Positions 24,944 through 34,101 are shown, counted from the first letter of the stretch. The stretch is DNA of 64,000 bases from an uncultured Robinsoniella sp. (GCA_900540475.1 UQGG01000027.1:29555-93554), one strand, 5' to 3'. Notes: generated from the letters alone by a model not told the origin. Translations and numbers: made by a program.

Positions 24944-26320
24944 ATGAATGAGCAGGGAAAAAAGCTTGGAACGTATTTAAAAGTCTCCTATGGTCTGGCT
25001 GATTATGGTTTTATGTTTATGGTTACAATGTCAAACACTTTTCTACTAATGTTCTATACGGATTATGCAGGAATCACTGCGGCAGCAGCAGGTACCCTGA
25101 TGATGGTAGGCAGGATTATAGACAGTATCAGTCCGCCAATTATCGGTGCGGCAATTGAAAAGAGCAATCTGCGCTGGGGGAAGTACAGATCATGGGTGCT
25201 GATAGGCGCTCCTTTGATATTGCTGCTAAATGGGATTATGTTCACAAATAATTCTATGGATATGGTTCCAAAAGCAATTACAGCGTGCATTATATATGCT
25301 GCATTTTGTATCTCTACGAATATTGCTTATACAGGCTATACCTCTTTAAGTTCTTCCCTTACGGATGACCCGAAGGAGAGGGTACATTTGTCCACTTTCC
25401 GCGGACAGGGCGGTGCAATTGGTAAAATCTTTGCGGGATTTTTCATACTGCCCCTGATTGTATTTTTCGGTCACGGAAAAGAAAACGTTGCAGGGTTCAC
25501 CTGGACAGCATTTCTGGTGGGTCTGATCTGCTTCTTGTGCTATATGAATCTGATCTATGCCTCAAAGGGAAAAGATATTCAGAATAAGCCGGTAAAAGTA
25601 AGTACGGGCGGCCAGGAAAAACTGAAGGTAGGGCAGATGGTAAGCCTTGTGTTCCATGACAAGAATTTATTATTATTGTTCTTTGCTGATATTACCAGAA
25701 TCTTAAGTCTTTTGATAACTTATGCCATGTTCCCTTTTTTCTTCCAGTATGTTGCGAAAAATAAGGATGCAACTTCAACATTTTTTGGTATTGTAAATAT
25801 ACTGGCTCTGGTGGGGGCTACCAGTGTTCCATTTATAACCAAATTTCTATCCAAGAAAAATGCTTATATGGTAGGGAATCTGATTTTATCCGTCTGTATG
25901 CTGATTTCAATCGTGTTTAGCAGCAATATTACTTTTATTATTATTATGATTTCTATCGGTTATCTGGGATACTCATGGCCGAATGTTGTAAATATCAATA
26001 TGTATGCAGATACCGTTGATTATTGTGAGTGGAAAACCGGGAGAAATGCCAGAGGCGTCTACTTTTCTCTGTTCCAGCTGTCTATTAAAATCGCGGCAGT
26101 TTTCAGTACGGCAATTGCAGGATTCGGACTGTCTATCGTAGGTTATGTAGGCGGAACAGAACCAAGTACCCAGGTAGTAACGGGGATTCGTTTTATGGCA
26201 ATGGGACTGCCGGCAGCCTTTTTGATTATCAGTACGGCGCTGATGTTCTTCTACACACTTACCCCGAAGAAGATGGATCAGGTACGGGAAGAATTAATTG
26301 TAAGAAGAGCCAAGGGCTGA
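24944..26320 (+). CDS. GPH-family (glycoside-pentoside-hexuronide) cation symporter
   Basis: The start at ATG 24944 has GGAGG upstream. The 458-residue protein has about 12 membrane segments and the GPH features YTDYAGITAAAAGTLM, GRIIDSISPP and YCEWKTGRNARG in the C-terminal half. It would import a glycoside or related compound using Na+ or H+. The downstream methyltransferase pair suggests the cargo carries a methyl group, such as a methoxylated or glycosylated compound (inference). Confidence 0.88.
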   Translation: MNEQGKKLGTYLKVSYGLADYGFMFMVTMSNTFLLMFYTDYAGITAAAAGTLMMVGRIIDSISPPIIGAAIEKSNLRWGKYRSWVLIGAPLILLLNGIMFTNNSMDMVPKAITACIIYAAFCISTNIAYTGYTSLSSSLTDDPKERVHLSTFRGQGGAIGKIFAGFFILPLIVFFGHGKENVAGFTWTAFLVGLICFLCYMNLIYASKGKDIQNKPVKVSTGGQEKLKVGQMVSLVFHDKNLLLLFFADITRILSLLITYAMFPFFFQYVAKNKDATSTFFGIVNILALVGATSVPFITKFLSKKNAYMVGNLILSVCMLISIVFSSNITFIIIMISIGYLGYSWPNVVNINMYADTVDYCEWKTGRNARGVYFSLFQLSIKIAAVFSTAIAGFGLSIVGYVGGTEPSTQVVTGIRFMAMGLPAAFLIISTALMFFYTLTPKKMDQVREELIVRRAKG

Positions 26321-26467
26321 TTAAAGTAAAGCGGGTAAATCTCGAAATAAATAGATAATAGACGGGATATGGCTGAAAGATCATTTGTAAATACCAAAGG
26401 AAAGGAGGAAAATGAAACAGCCGTTTGTAAAATAAAACTATTAACAGGTGATGACAGGAGGTTCTAT

Positions 26468-27832
26468 ATGAATAATACGGAGGAATTAAGAGCGGAACGA
26501 AATCAAATATTTCATGATGTATTTGATAATAAAATTCCAAAACGAGTACCGATTAAAGTAAATCTGGGCCTGGAAGTAATAGCGGGTTACGCAGGCATAG
26601 ACGGAAAGGAAGCAATCTGGCATCCGGAACTATTAGAGAAGGCAGCAGACGAATTATGCCGCCTGGTTCCGTCGGATGTGTGCATGTATGGGGGCACAAT
26701 CCGTATGCCGATCGCTTATCAGGCATTGGATTCAAACAATTTTAAAATGAACCGGGCAGGTCTTATGCAGCATCCTAATACGGTAGGGCTGCTGCCGGAA
26801 GAATACGATGAGTTTATAGAAAATCCATATGACTGTATCATAGAAAAAGTACTGCCCAGAAATTACAGCGGACTGGATTTCATAAACAATCCGGGGCGGT
26901 CGATGATGGCACTTTATCAGGGGCTGGCATCCAAGGATCGTTTTATGATGCAAAATGGTGCAATGATGGGAAAACTGATTCAAAAATATGGATTGTATGG
27001 CATGAGTCCGGTGTTTACGTCTATGTGTTATGCACCTCTGGATATATTGACGGATAATATGAGAAGTTTAAGTGCCATGTGCATGGATATCCGAAGAAGA
27101 CCGGATAAGGTACTGGATGCTGTAAATGCTGTATATGGGCTGAATTATAAGGCAGGGCTGCCAAAACAGATTTCCAATTATGGACATGTTTTCTTCCCGC
27201 TTCATCTGGCTACATATATGAAGGAAAAAGATTTTGTGAAATTATGGTGGGAGCCATTCTTACGTCAGGCAAATGATTATGCATCTCTGGGACTCCACAT
27301 CAATGCATTCTGTGAGCATGACTGGATGCGTTATCTGGATTATTTGTATGAACTGCCTACGGATACTTACCTTTCCTTTGAAATGGGAGATGCGAAACTT
27401 GTGAAAGAAAAGATTGGAAATAAACATATCATATCCGGTCTCTTCCCACTGGCGCTGCTGCGGACAGGAACCAAACAGGAATGTATCGACCAGGTAAAAG
27501 AATTCCTGGATATTATGATGCCGGGCGGTAAGTTTATCTTTGGATTTGATAAGGGTGCACTTACGTACAACGATATTAATCTGGAAAACCTCATTGCAGT
27601 ATGTGAAACGGTCAGAGATTACGGTGTATATCAGAATCCGGGCGGCCAGGCCGGTCTCCAGTTTAACAAGGAGGATTATGTACATTCCGAACTGCCTCCG
27701 TTTGAAAGCAAATATTACCGAAGCTGGGAGCAGTATCTGGAAATGAACCCATATACTCCCGAAAGTGCTAAGGAAACTGTGATGGATCTGGAAGATGAAA
27801 TACTGCGTTATGTTTATCTGTTGTGTGAGTAG
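26468..27832 (+). CDS. URO-D-fold corrinoid methyltransferase (MtaA-like)
   Basis: The start at ATG 26468 follows AGGAGG at 26456-26461. The 455-residue protein belongs to the uroporphyrinogen decarboxylase superfamily. The adjacent corrinoid protein, and the lack of haem genes, point to methyl transfer rather than haem synthesis. Recognisable parts are SPVFTSMCYAPLDILTDNMR, GLHINAFCEHDW and ISGLFPLALLRTGTKQECID. The final Cys of the H-x-C...C zinc site of MtaA-type enzymes is not apparent (FGFDKG in that region), so metal binding may differ. Substrate unknown. Confidence 0.8.
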   Translation: MNNTEELRAERNQIFHDVFDNKIPKRVPIKVNLGLEVIAGYAGIDGKEAIWHPELLEKAADELCRLVPSDVCMYGGTIRMPIAYQALDSNNFKMNRAGLMQHPNTVGLLPEEYDEFIENPYDCIIEKVLPRNYSGLDFINNPGRSMMALYQGLASKDRFMMQNGAMMGKLIQKYGLYGMSPVFTSMCYAPLDILTDNMRSLSAMCMDIRRRPDKVLDAVNAVYGLNYKAGLPKQISNYGHVFFPLHLATYMKEKDFVKLWWEPFLRQANDYASLGLHINAFCEHDWMRYLDYLYELPTDTYLSFEMGDAKLVKEKIGNKHIISGLFPLALLRTGTKQECIDQVKEFLDIMMPGGKFIFGFDKGALTYNDINLENLIAVCETVRDYGVYQNPGGQAGLQFNKEDYVHSELPPFESKYYRSWEQYLEMNPYTPESAKETVMDLEDEILRYVYLLCE

Positions 27833-27848
27833 AAGCGTAAGGAAAGAA

Positions 27849-27896
27849 ATAATAGAGCGGGAATAATAGAGCGGGAATAATAGAGCGGGAATAATA
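27849..27896 (+). repeat. 14-bp tandem repeat, 3.4 copies
   Basis: Unit ATAATAGAGCGGGA repeated three times exactly, with a partial fourth copy. It sits between the methyltransferase and corrinoid protein genes, ahead of the corrinoid gene's AGGAGG. Confidence 0.9.
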
Positions 27897-27918
27897 CAAC
27901 GAGATTAGGAGGTATGTT

Positions 27919-28557
27919 ATGTTTGAATATGATAGTTTAAAAAATGCAATGGCTGATTTAGAGGAAGATCTTGTTCTGGAAATATTAGAACAGGTTATGG
28001 CGGATGGCGGTACAGAAGCTCCGGAGGCAATGAAGGCCTGCCAGGCGGGAATGAATCTGGTTGGAGAGCGGTTTGAATCCAATGAGTATTTTGTATCAGA
28101 TCTTATCTTTTCAGGAGAACTGATGACAGAAGCAATGGATATCATTAAGCCTGCATTAGCAGCATCTTCTTCTGAAAAAGCAGGAAGAATGATTTTATGT
28201 ACGGTGGAAGGGGATCTGCATGATATTGGGAAAAATATCGTAAAGGCTATGCTGGAAGCCGGCGGATTTGAGGTGGTGGATTTGGGAATTGATGTAGGTG
28301 CAGATGAAATTATCCGCAGAATGAAGGAAGATAATATTCAGATCATCGGATTGAGCGGTGTACTGACCCTGGCAATTGATTCTATGAAAGCAGTTGTGGA
28401 TGCACTGGAAAAAGAAGGGCTGAGAGATCAGGCAAAAGTAATCATAGGCGGTGCTCCGGTAACCGGAAAAGTATGTGATATTGTAGGTGCGGATGCCTGG
28501 GCGGTAAATCCCGCAGATACAGTAAAGACCTGCACGGAGTGGGCGAAGGGTGCATAA
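27919..28557 (+). CDS. Corrinoid (B12-binding) protein partner of the methyltransferase
   Basis: A 212-residue protein of the MtaC/MtbC type. It has a helical N-terminal cap (residues 1-88), then a Rossmann-like B12 domain with the lower-ligand motif GDLHDIGKNIV (His101), a GLSGVLTLA loop and IIGGAPV. It carries a methyl group on cobalt between the substrate methyltransferase and an acceptor enzyme. No activating reductase or second methyltransferase gene lies in the window. Confidence 0.93.
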   Translation: MFEYDSLKNAMADLEEDLVLEILEQVMADGGTEAPEAMKACQAGMNLVGERFESNEYFVSDLIFSGELMTEAMDIIKPALAASSSEKAGRMILCTVEGDLHDIGKNIVKAMLEAGGFEVVDLGIDVGADEIIRRMKEDNIQIIGLSGVLTLAIDSMKAVVDALEKEGLRDQAKVIIGGAPVTGKVCDIVGADAWAVNPADTVKTCTEWAKGA

Positions 28558-28583
28558 TTGTAAAGTTAAATAGGATTCAGTAA

Positions 28584-28628
28584 ACATCTCCCTGGTATTA
28601 GATAGAATACTGCCGGGGGGATGTTTTT
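28584..28628 (+). terminator. Intrinsic terminator after the corrinoid gene
   Basis: Stem ACATCTCCCTGG with CCGGGGGGATGT (some wobble pairs), followed by TTTTTAT. Confidence 0.8.
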
Positions 28629-28705
28629 ATTTGATAATATTTTTCTATGAAATGAATTCCGATTACAAAATGAGCTTACAAATTGATATTTCGATGAAGT
28701 GAAGG

Positions 28706-28735
28706 TTGACGAATATATGTTCGATCAACTATAAT
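28706..28735 (+). promoter_or_regulatory. rarA promoter with LexA-like box in the spacer
   Basis: TTGACG, 18-base spacer, TATAAT. Overlapping it is CGAATATATGTTCG (28710-28723), which differs at one position from the Gram-positive LexA box CGAAC-N4-GTTCG. A LexA protein bound here would block RNA polymerase, so rarA may be SOS-controlled (inference). Confidence 0.65.
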
Positions 28736-28803
28736 GAATAATAAATAGGTAGTAATCGGTATACAGGCAAAACCGTATAATTCATCCAAAGGAGTAATCG
28801 ATC

Positions 28804-30120
28804 ATGGAGCAAATGACACTTTTTGATGACAGAGAAAAATATAATCCCCTGGCAAGCCGTCTGCGGCCGGAAAAACTGGAAGAGTTCCAGGGGCAGCGGC
28901 ATTTACTGGGGGAAGGAAAAGTCCTGCGCAGGCTGATTGAACAGGATCAGGTATCTTCAATGATATTCTGGGGACCTCCTGGTGTTGGAAAAACCACGCT
29001 GGCACGTATTATCGCCGGAAGGACGAAAGCGGAATTTATTAATTTCAGTGCTGTGACCAGTGGGATCAAAGAGATTAAGGACGTGATGATTAAAGCTGAG
29101 AGCAGCCGCAAGATGGGGGTTCGTACTGTTTTATTTGTGGATGAAATCCACCGTTTTAACAAGGCACAGCAGGATGCATTCCTTCCTTACGTGGAACAGG
29201 GCAGCATCACGCTGATTGGTGCCACGACGGAAAACCCTTCGTTTGAAGTCAACGCCGCTCTGCTTTCCAGATGTAAAGTATTTGTCTTAAAAGGGCTGGA
29301 AGAAGCAGATCTGGTGCAGCTGCTGCACAATGCGCTGAGCAATCCCATGGGATTTGGAAATCAGAAGATTGCGATTGAAGAACATCATTTACGGGCGATT
29401 GCCGGATTTGCCGATGGAGATGCCAGAACTGCCCTCAATACTTTGGAGATGGCGATTTTAAACGGTGAGGTGAGTGCTGAGCAGATCACTGTGACCAATC
29501 AGGTATTGGAGCAGTGTATCACGAAGAAGTCGCTTCTGTACGATAAGTCAGGTGAAGAGCACTACAATATTATATCAGCGCTCCATAAATCCATGCGCAA
29601 CAGTGACCCGGATGCCGCCGTTTACTGGATGATGAGGATGCTGGAAGGGGGAGAAAGTCCGCTTTATATCGCAAGGCGTCTGGTTCGCTTCGCCAGCGAG
29701 GATATCGGAATGGCGGACAGTAATGCCCTGCAGGTGGCTGTGGCTGCTTATCAGGCATGTCATTTTAACGGAATGCCGGAGTGCGATGTGAATCTGACCC
29801 ATGCTGTCATTTATCTTTCCATGGCGCCTAAATCCAACAAAGTATATGCTGCGTGCAATGCGGTAAAGAAAGACATCCGTGAGCTGCCAGCCGACCCGGT
29901 ACCGTTGCAGATCAGAAATGGTGTTACAGGTCTGATGAAAGATCTGAATTACGGGAAAGATTATGAGTATGCCCATGACACAGAGGAGAAACTGACGAGG
30001 ATGCAGTGCCTGCCGGACAGCCTGAAGGATCGTACTTATTATGAGCCCACCGGGCAGGGAACGGAAAAAGAGATCAAAGCACGGCTGGAGGAGATTAAGG
30101 AGTGGAAAAAGAAAAAATAG
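28804..30120 (+). CDS. rarA: Replication-associated recombination protein A, AAA+ ATPase
   Basis: A 438-residue clamp-loader-like ATPase (RarA/MgsA) acting at stalled forks. It has LASRLRPEKLEEFQGQRHLL, Walker A GPPGVGKTT, Walker B LFVDEIHRFNK, sensor GATTENPSFEVN and the C-terminal oligomerisation region ALHKSMRNSDPDAAVYWMMR. AAAGGAG precedes the ATG. Its 3' end overlaps the next gene by 19 bases. Confidence 0.95.
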   Translation: MEQMTLFDDREKYNPLASRLRPEKLEEFQGQRHLLGEGKVLRRLIEQDQVSSMIFWGPPGVGKTTLARIIAGRTKAEFINFSAVTSGIKEIKDVMIKAESSRKMGVRTVLFVDEIHRFNKAQQDAFLPYVEQGSITLIGATTENPSFEVNAALLSRCKVFVLKGLEEADLVQLLHNALSNPMGFGNQKIAIEEHHLRAIAGFADGDARTALNTLEMAILNGEVSAEQITVTNQVLEQCITKKSLLYDKSGEEHYNIISALHKSMRNSDPDAAVYWMMRMLEGGESPLYIARRLVRFASEDIGMADSNALQVAVAAYQACHFNGMPECDVNLTHAVIYLSMAPKSNKVYAACNAVKKDIRELPADPVPLQIRNGVTGLMKDLNYGKDYEYAHDTEEKLTRMQCLPDSLKDRTYYEPTGQGTEKEIKARLEEIKEWKKKK

Positions 30121-31565
30121 GGTTGTCGTATCGTACCATAGTATTTATATCTGATCTGCACTTTGATTTTACCAATCAGGAATTTAATCCGGAAGCAGCA
30201 GACAGATTAAAGGAAGAGTTTCTATCATTTATAAAAGAAAACTACGGAAATTGTCTGGTATGTCTGGCGGGTGATTACTTTAACGACTATAGAAAGACTC
30301 TGGATTTTATAAAGGAGCTGGAGAAGAATAAAATCAGGGGATTTTGCGTCCTGGGAAATCATGATTACTGGAGTGAGGGTCAAAAAAGCTATCAGGAGCT
30401 GATTGCTTTATTTGATACTGAGACAAAGGAAAACCAGTATTTCAGGCTGCTGATAACGGGCAGAAAATATTATGATGATGATCTCTGTGTTATTGGTGAT
30501 ACCGGCTGGACAAGTTTCAGACGAAGGGTGGGAGGAGACATTCCACTGGAGCAGTTTATGGAATTACCGGATGCGAGTAAGGTAAAAGGATTTTTACCGG
30601 AGCAGATAAAGGAATTTCATGGTAACTGGATTGCGTTTGCAAATGAGGTCGTATCTACGGAAGAAAAGGTTTTGATTCTTACACATTTTCCCATGTTTGA
30701 TTTCACCAGGGAAGATTCAGACTGCTGGTGGAGCTCGGTGACCGGTCTGAAGGCAGAAAACAGCTGGAACATTTTCGGTCATACCCATCATAAACAGATA
30801 CATTGTTACAATAACGTGTCCTATCAGATTGGCTATGCAAATAAATCAGCAGAACAAGTGACGGGTGTAAGCCGTTATTCATTCGAACTGTTTGGCAGGA
30901 TGGAGAGAATATCCGGCAGCAGCGGTATTGCATTAGCGAAAGAGAGCATGTTATCCGCTTTCTTTTCGCCGATTACCGTCACGGATACCATAAGGGATAT
31001 TGCGGTAGCTACCCAGATAAAAAGCCGGGGTTTTAAAAGATGTGCGGCAAATAAAAAGAACTTTGCAGCACTGGCAAATGACCGTAGCAGTTATCTGAAG
31101 CAAGTCATGGAAATTCTGAATGGCTGCCTGGAGGGGAATTACTGTGACTATGTTGTGACGGAACGGTTATCTAAGTACATTGTTGAGTCTGTATTTGCTT
31201 CTATTGCGGTTTTGGAGGAAAATGATTTTAGCGATATCAGGGCGTTCGTTACCGCGGCTGTTATAACCGGGTACGTCTATAATAATGTGCCACATATGAT
31301 AGAAGACATGCGTCCGTTAGATGACTATGATGTAATTCGATTCTGGCTGATGTTTCTAACGATTAAAAAATATAATATTGGTATGACAGATATTCATTCG
31401 GTAAGAAAAGATATGAGCAATTATATCGCGTTTCAAAATGTTGATATTTATCTGCCTGCAGTTAATAATATGGTTATGCCGGCAGAGGAAGTATTGCAGC
31501 TTATGCAGAAAAATAATCTGGGGACGAATGGATTTTATGTAGATAATATATTAGCTATTACTTGA
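30102..31565 (+). CDS. Metallophosphoesterase with uncharacterised helical C-terminal domain
   Basis: A GTG start at 30102 within the end of rarA indicates translational coupling. The N-terminal 260 residues carry the calcineurin-like signature in order: ISDLHFDF, AGDYFND, LGNHDYW, LTHFPMF and FGHTHHK. The C-terminal 220 residues are predicted helical and match no family I recognise. It probably hydrolyses a phosphodiester or phosphomonoester; coupling to rarA hints at nucleic-acid metabolism, but this is weak. Confidence 0.85.
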   Translation: MEKEKIGLSYRTIVFISDLHFDFTNQEFNPEAADRLKEEFLSFIKENYGNCLVCLAGDYFNDYRKTLDFIKELEKNKIRGFCVLGNHDYWSEGQKSYQELIALFDTETKENQYFRLLITGRKYYDDDLCVIGDTGWTSFRRRVGGDIPLEQFMELPDASKVKGFLPEQIKEFHGNWIAFANEVVSTEEKVLILTHFPMFDFTREDSDCWWSSVTGLKAENSWNIFGHTHHKQIHCYNNVSYQIGYANKSAEQVTGVSRYSFELFGRMERISGSSGIALAKESMLSAFFSPITVTDTIRDIAVATQIKSRGFKRCAANKKNFAALANDRSSYLKQVMEILNGCLEGNYCDYVVTERLSKYIVESVFASIAVLEENDFSDIRAFVTAAVITGYVYNNVPHMIEDMRPLDDYDVIRFWLMFLTIKKYNIGMTDIHSVRKDMSNYIAFQNVDIYLPAVNNMVMPAEEVLQLMQKNNLGTNGFYVDNILAIT

Positions 31566-31590
31566 TAAAATCATGCAAATGGGATAAAAT
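31562..31590 (+). promoter_or_regulatory. Promoter of the hipBA module
   Basis: TTGATA, 17-base spacer, TAAAAT. The expected start of transcription is within a base or two of the ATG at 31598, which would make the mRNA nearly leaderless; no good ribosome binding site is visible. Confidence 0.5.
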
Positions 31591-31597
31591 ATTATCT

Positions 31598-31882
31598 ATG
31601 AATATATATAATTTTAATCAGAAATCACCAGGAGAAATTGATAAACTTATTGCGGAAAGAATACGCAGAATCCGAAGGCGGAGAAAAATATCACAGAAAA
31701 AATTGAGTGAAAAATCAGGAGTAAGCTTAGGTTCTGTGAAGCGGTTTGAGCAAGAAGGGGAAATATCATTGATTTCTTTAACGAAGATAGCGATCGCACT
31801 TGAAATTCATGGAGAACTTGAAAATTTGTTTGAAGAAGTTCCGTTTTTATCCATTGAGGAGATTATAAATGAAGGAAATTAA
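31598..31882 (+). CDS. hipB: HipB-like antitoxin, Xre-family HTH
   Basis: A 94-residue protein starting at ATG 31598, with an HTH at about residues 20-70 (RRKISQKKLSEKSGVSLGSV, then ISLISLTKIAIALEI). It overlaps the HipA-like gene by 14 bases, the usual antitoxin-toxin arrangement. It should bind HipA and repress the shared promoter just upstream. Confidence 0.88.
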   Translation: MNIYNFNQKSPGEIDKLIAERIRRIRRRRKISQKKLSEKSGVSLGSVKRFEQEGEISLISLTKIAIALEIHGELENLFEEVPFLSIEEIINEGN

Positions 31883-33011
31883 AAAGCTGAATGTTTTTTA
31901 TCACGGTAGAAAAGTTGGAACTATGGCTTTATATAAAGGAAAGCTTGCCGCTTATGAATACGATAAAGAATGGGTGGCAGATGGATTTTCCATCAGTCCT
32001 TTTTCACTGCCTTTGGAGCAAAAGGTATTTATACCTAAAATGGAGCCATTTGACGGAATTTATGGTATTTTTGCTGATAGTCTTCCTGATGGCTGGGGGC
32101 GCTTGCTGGTAGATCGACTGATGTTGAAGAATCGTATTAACCCTTACGAGGTAGGTAATTTAAATCGTCTCGGGATTGTTGGAAACTCAGGGATGGGAGC
32201 TTTAACATATGAACCGGATTTTCATTTTGACTTGGAGAAACCATGTTTGGATTTTGACAAAATTGCAGAAGAGTGCAGCAAAATATTAAAAACACAATAT
32301 TCGGAAAATTTGGATGAACTTTTTCAAATGGGTGGTTCGTCTGGAGGAGCAAGACCTAAAATACTAACTCAGATAGAGGGAAAGGATTGGATTGTGAAAT
32401 TTCCATCATCAGAGGATGGTGTCCATATAGGTAAACAAGAGTATGAATATTCTCTATGCGCAAAAGAATGCGGAATTGAAATGGAAGAAACAAAACTTTT
32501 TAATTCCAAACGATGTGATGGATATTTTGGCACGAAGCGGTATGACAGAAGAGCGGTGAATGGAGTGATAGAACGAATCCACATGATTTCCGTTAGTGCT
32601 TTATTAGAGACTTCTCACCGTATTCCGAATCTGGATTATGAGATTTTAATGAAATTAACGCTTGAATTGACAAAAGAATTTTCGGAGATAGAAAAACTAT
32701 ATCGTCTTATGTGTTTTAATGTTTTTGCGCATAATCGAGATGATCATTCTAAAAATTTTACGTATCTATATAAGGAAAAAGAAGATAGATGGGTATTATC
32801 TCCGGCATACGATCTGACCTATAGTTATTCTATTGGCGGAGAACATGCAACTATGGTGCATGGTAATGGCAGAGATCCGGGAATGAAGGAAATTTTGTTG
32901 GTTGCCAAATCCGTTGGTTTAAATGAAAAAAAAGCAAAAATAATTGCAGAAGAAATTTATGAAAATGTGAAGGAGAAGCTGGGAATATATTTGGAAGAAG
33001 CAAAATCTTGA
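31869..33011 (+). CDS. hipA: HipA-like serine/threonine kinase toxin
   Basis: A 380-residue protein with an N-terminal HipA-coupling domain (about 1-100), a P-loop-like GGSSGGARPK, the Lys-containing strand WIVKFPSS and the kinase active site FAHNRDDHSKNF followed by LSPAYDLTYS. HipA kinases phosphorylate proteins such as glutamyl-tRNA synthetase and cause growth arrest. All expected motifs are present, so it may be active. It is translationally coupled to the antitoxin. Confidence 0.92.
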   Translation: MKEIKKLNVFYHGRKVGTMALYKGKLAAYEYDKEWVADGFSISPFSLPLEQKVFIPKMEPFDGIYGIFADSLPDGWGRLLVDRLMLKNRINPYEVGNLNRLGIVGNSGMGALTYEPDFHFDLEKPCLDFDKIAEECSKILKTQYSENLDELFQMGGSSGGARPKILTQIEGKDWIVKFPSSEDGVHIGKQEYEYSLCAKECGIEMEETKLFNSKRCDGYFGTKRYDRRAVNGVIERIHMISVSALLETSHRIPNLDYEILMKLTLELTKEFSEIEKLYRLMCFNVFAHNRDDHSKNFTYLYKEKEDRWVLSPAYDLTYSYSIGGEHATMVHGNGRDPGMKEILLVAKSVGLNEKKAKIIAEEIYENVKEKLGIYLEEAKS

Positions 33012-33061
33012 TGACTATGGTTTTAAGTTCAGTCAGTTAGAAAAGAGAGCTTGACAGGATT

Positions 33062-33337
33062 TTGAATAGTCAGGAGGAATTGGATAAAAGAACTTACCAT
33101 TTTCCTACATCACAGATTCTTCTGGATGGGAAAAAGTCATCTTATTATGAGGTAATAAATAATGGAGATTTTGCAGGTTGTAAGGAAGCAGAAAAGAAAA
33201 TCACAGATAAAATCGATTTTAAGAAAATAGATAAATGTATAGATGAAACTGCGTTTATCAGTGAAAATAGAAAAGAATTTTACAAATTAATTTTGAGATA
33301 TCGTTATAAACATATATTTCATAAAGAGGTAGAATAG
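33062..33337 (+). CDS. Hypothetical small protein downstream of hipA
   Basis: A 91-residue, Lys- and Glu-rich ORF. The start is uncertain: TTG 33062, or TTG 33080 lying only 2 bases after AGGAGG. Its stop (33335-33337) directly abuts the next ATG, so the two ORFs are likely one transcription unit. No domain recognised; it may be a decayed gene. Confidence 0.5.
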   Translation: MNSQEELDKRTYHFPTSQILLDGKKSSYYEVINNGDFAGCKEAEKKITDKIDFKKIDKCIDETAFISENRKEFYKLILRYRYKHIFHKEVE

Positions 33338-33799
33338 ATGTTGCAGAAGAATGTTATTGATGCAGTTCCATTAAACGAAGTAACCACGCCTATTTTGGAA
33401 GAGCCGGATTATAGCAGAATCGCAGAGATAAAGGCGATATGGAAAGAAAATAAAATACCTGTTGCCAGAATAACTTATGAGCATTTCTGGAATGAGGAGT
33501 TTCAGTATATTATAGAACCATATTGGGAAACGATTGATAAATTGGCAGAAGAGGAACCGGGAGCATTTCTGGGGATTCCAGGGATTGATATGGATTGCAG
33601 ATATCGTAAATATTACAGAGTAAACCACGTCCCGGCATTTATAATACAGAGGACGCCACCCAAGAACAGGCAGGATGTAATAGAGATGATGGAAGCAGTT
33701 GGATTGAATTATTACGATCCGTTTGAGTGGCTGATTCGGACACCATATAAGGCTTCACAGGACAATCTGGTAGTGGAAGAGTTAATGAAAACTAAATAA
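33338..33799 (+). CDS. Hypothetical protein
   Basis: A 153-residue soluble protein with AGAGGT before the ATG. It is acidic and aromatic-rich (YEHFWNEEFQYIIEPYWETI, then YYDPFEWLIRTPYKAS). No motif is recognised. It follows the previous ORF without a gap, and both follow hipBA, possibly as accessory genes of the same mobile segment. Confidence 0.6.
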   Translation: MLQKNVIDAVPLNEVTTPILEEPDYSRIAEIKAIWKENKIPVARITYEHFWNEEFQYIIEPYWETIDKLAEEEPGAFLGIPGIDMDCRYRKYYRVNHVPAFIIQRTPPKNRQDVIEMMEAVGLNYYDPFEWLIRTPYKASQDNLVVEELMKTK

Positions 33800-33890
33800 T
33801 ATAAATCTAATAATTTAGTTTATGGTAATAAGACATTAAGAGTGATGTTTTTGAATATTTAGAAGCATATGTAAATATTTAATCGAAATA

Positions 33891-33977
33891 TGTTATAATT
33901 TACAAAATTAGACAAAGGAATAAGGTATAACAGCCGGAAAGCAATTTACAATCAAAAATTGCTTCCCGGCTTTTTTC
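33891..33977 (+). ncRNA. Possible short transcript: extended -10 promoter followed by a terminator
   Basis: TGTTATAAT at 33891-33899 is an extended -10 box. About 30 bases after the expected start comes a strong terminator, arms 33932-33946 (GCCGG-A-AAGCAATTT) and 33957-33970 (AAATTGCTT-C-CCGGC), then TTTTTT. The terminator may simply end the upstream transcript. Confidence 0.4.
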
Positions 33978-34101
33978 GTCTTTAATTTCCCCCTCTCCAC
34001 GAAATAAGATAAATAATCCAACCCATTTGATAAAAATGAACATTGAATATTTCCGCCCATAAAATATACTTAAACTATTATCAGAAAGCGAGGGTTTTCG
34101 T

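Noticed and set aside
27849..27896. Possible CRISPR-like array
   Set aside because: The 14-bp units are directly adjacent with no spacers, and no cas genes are present.
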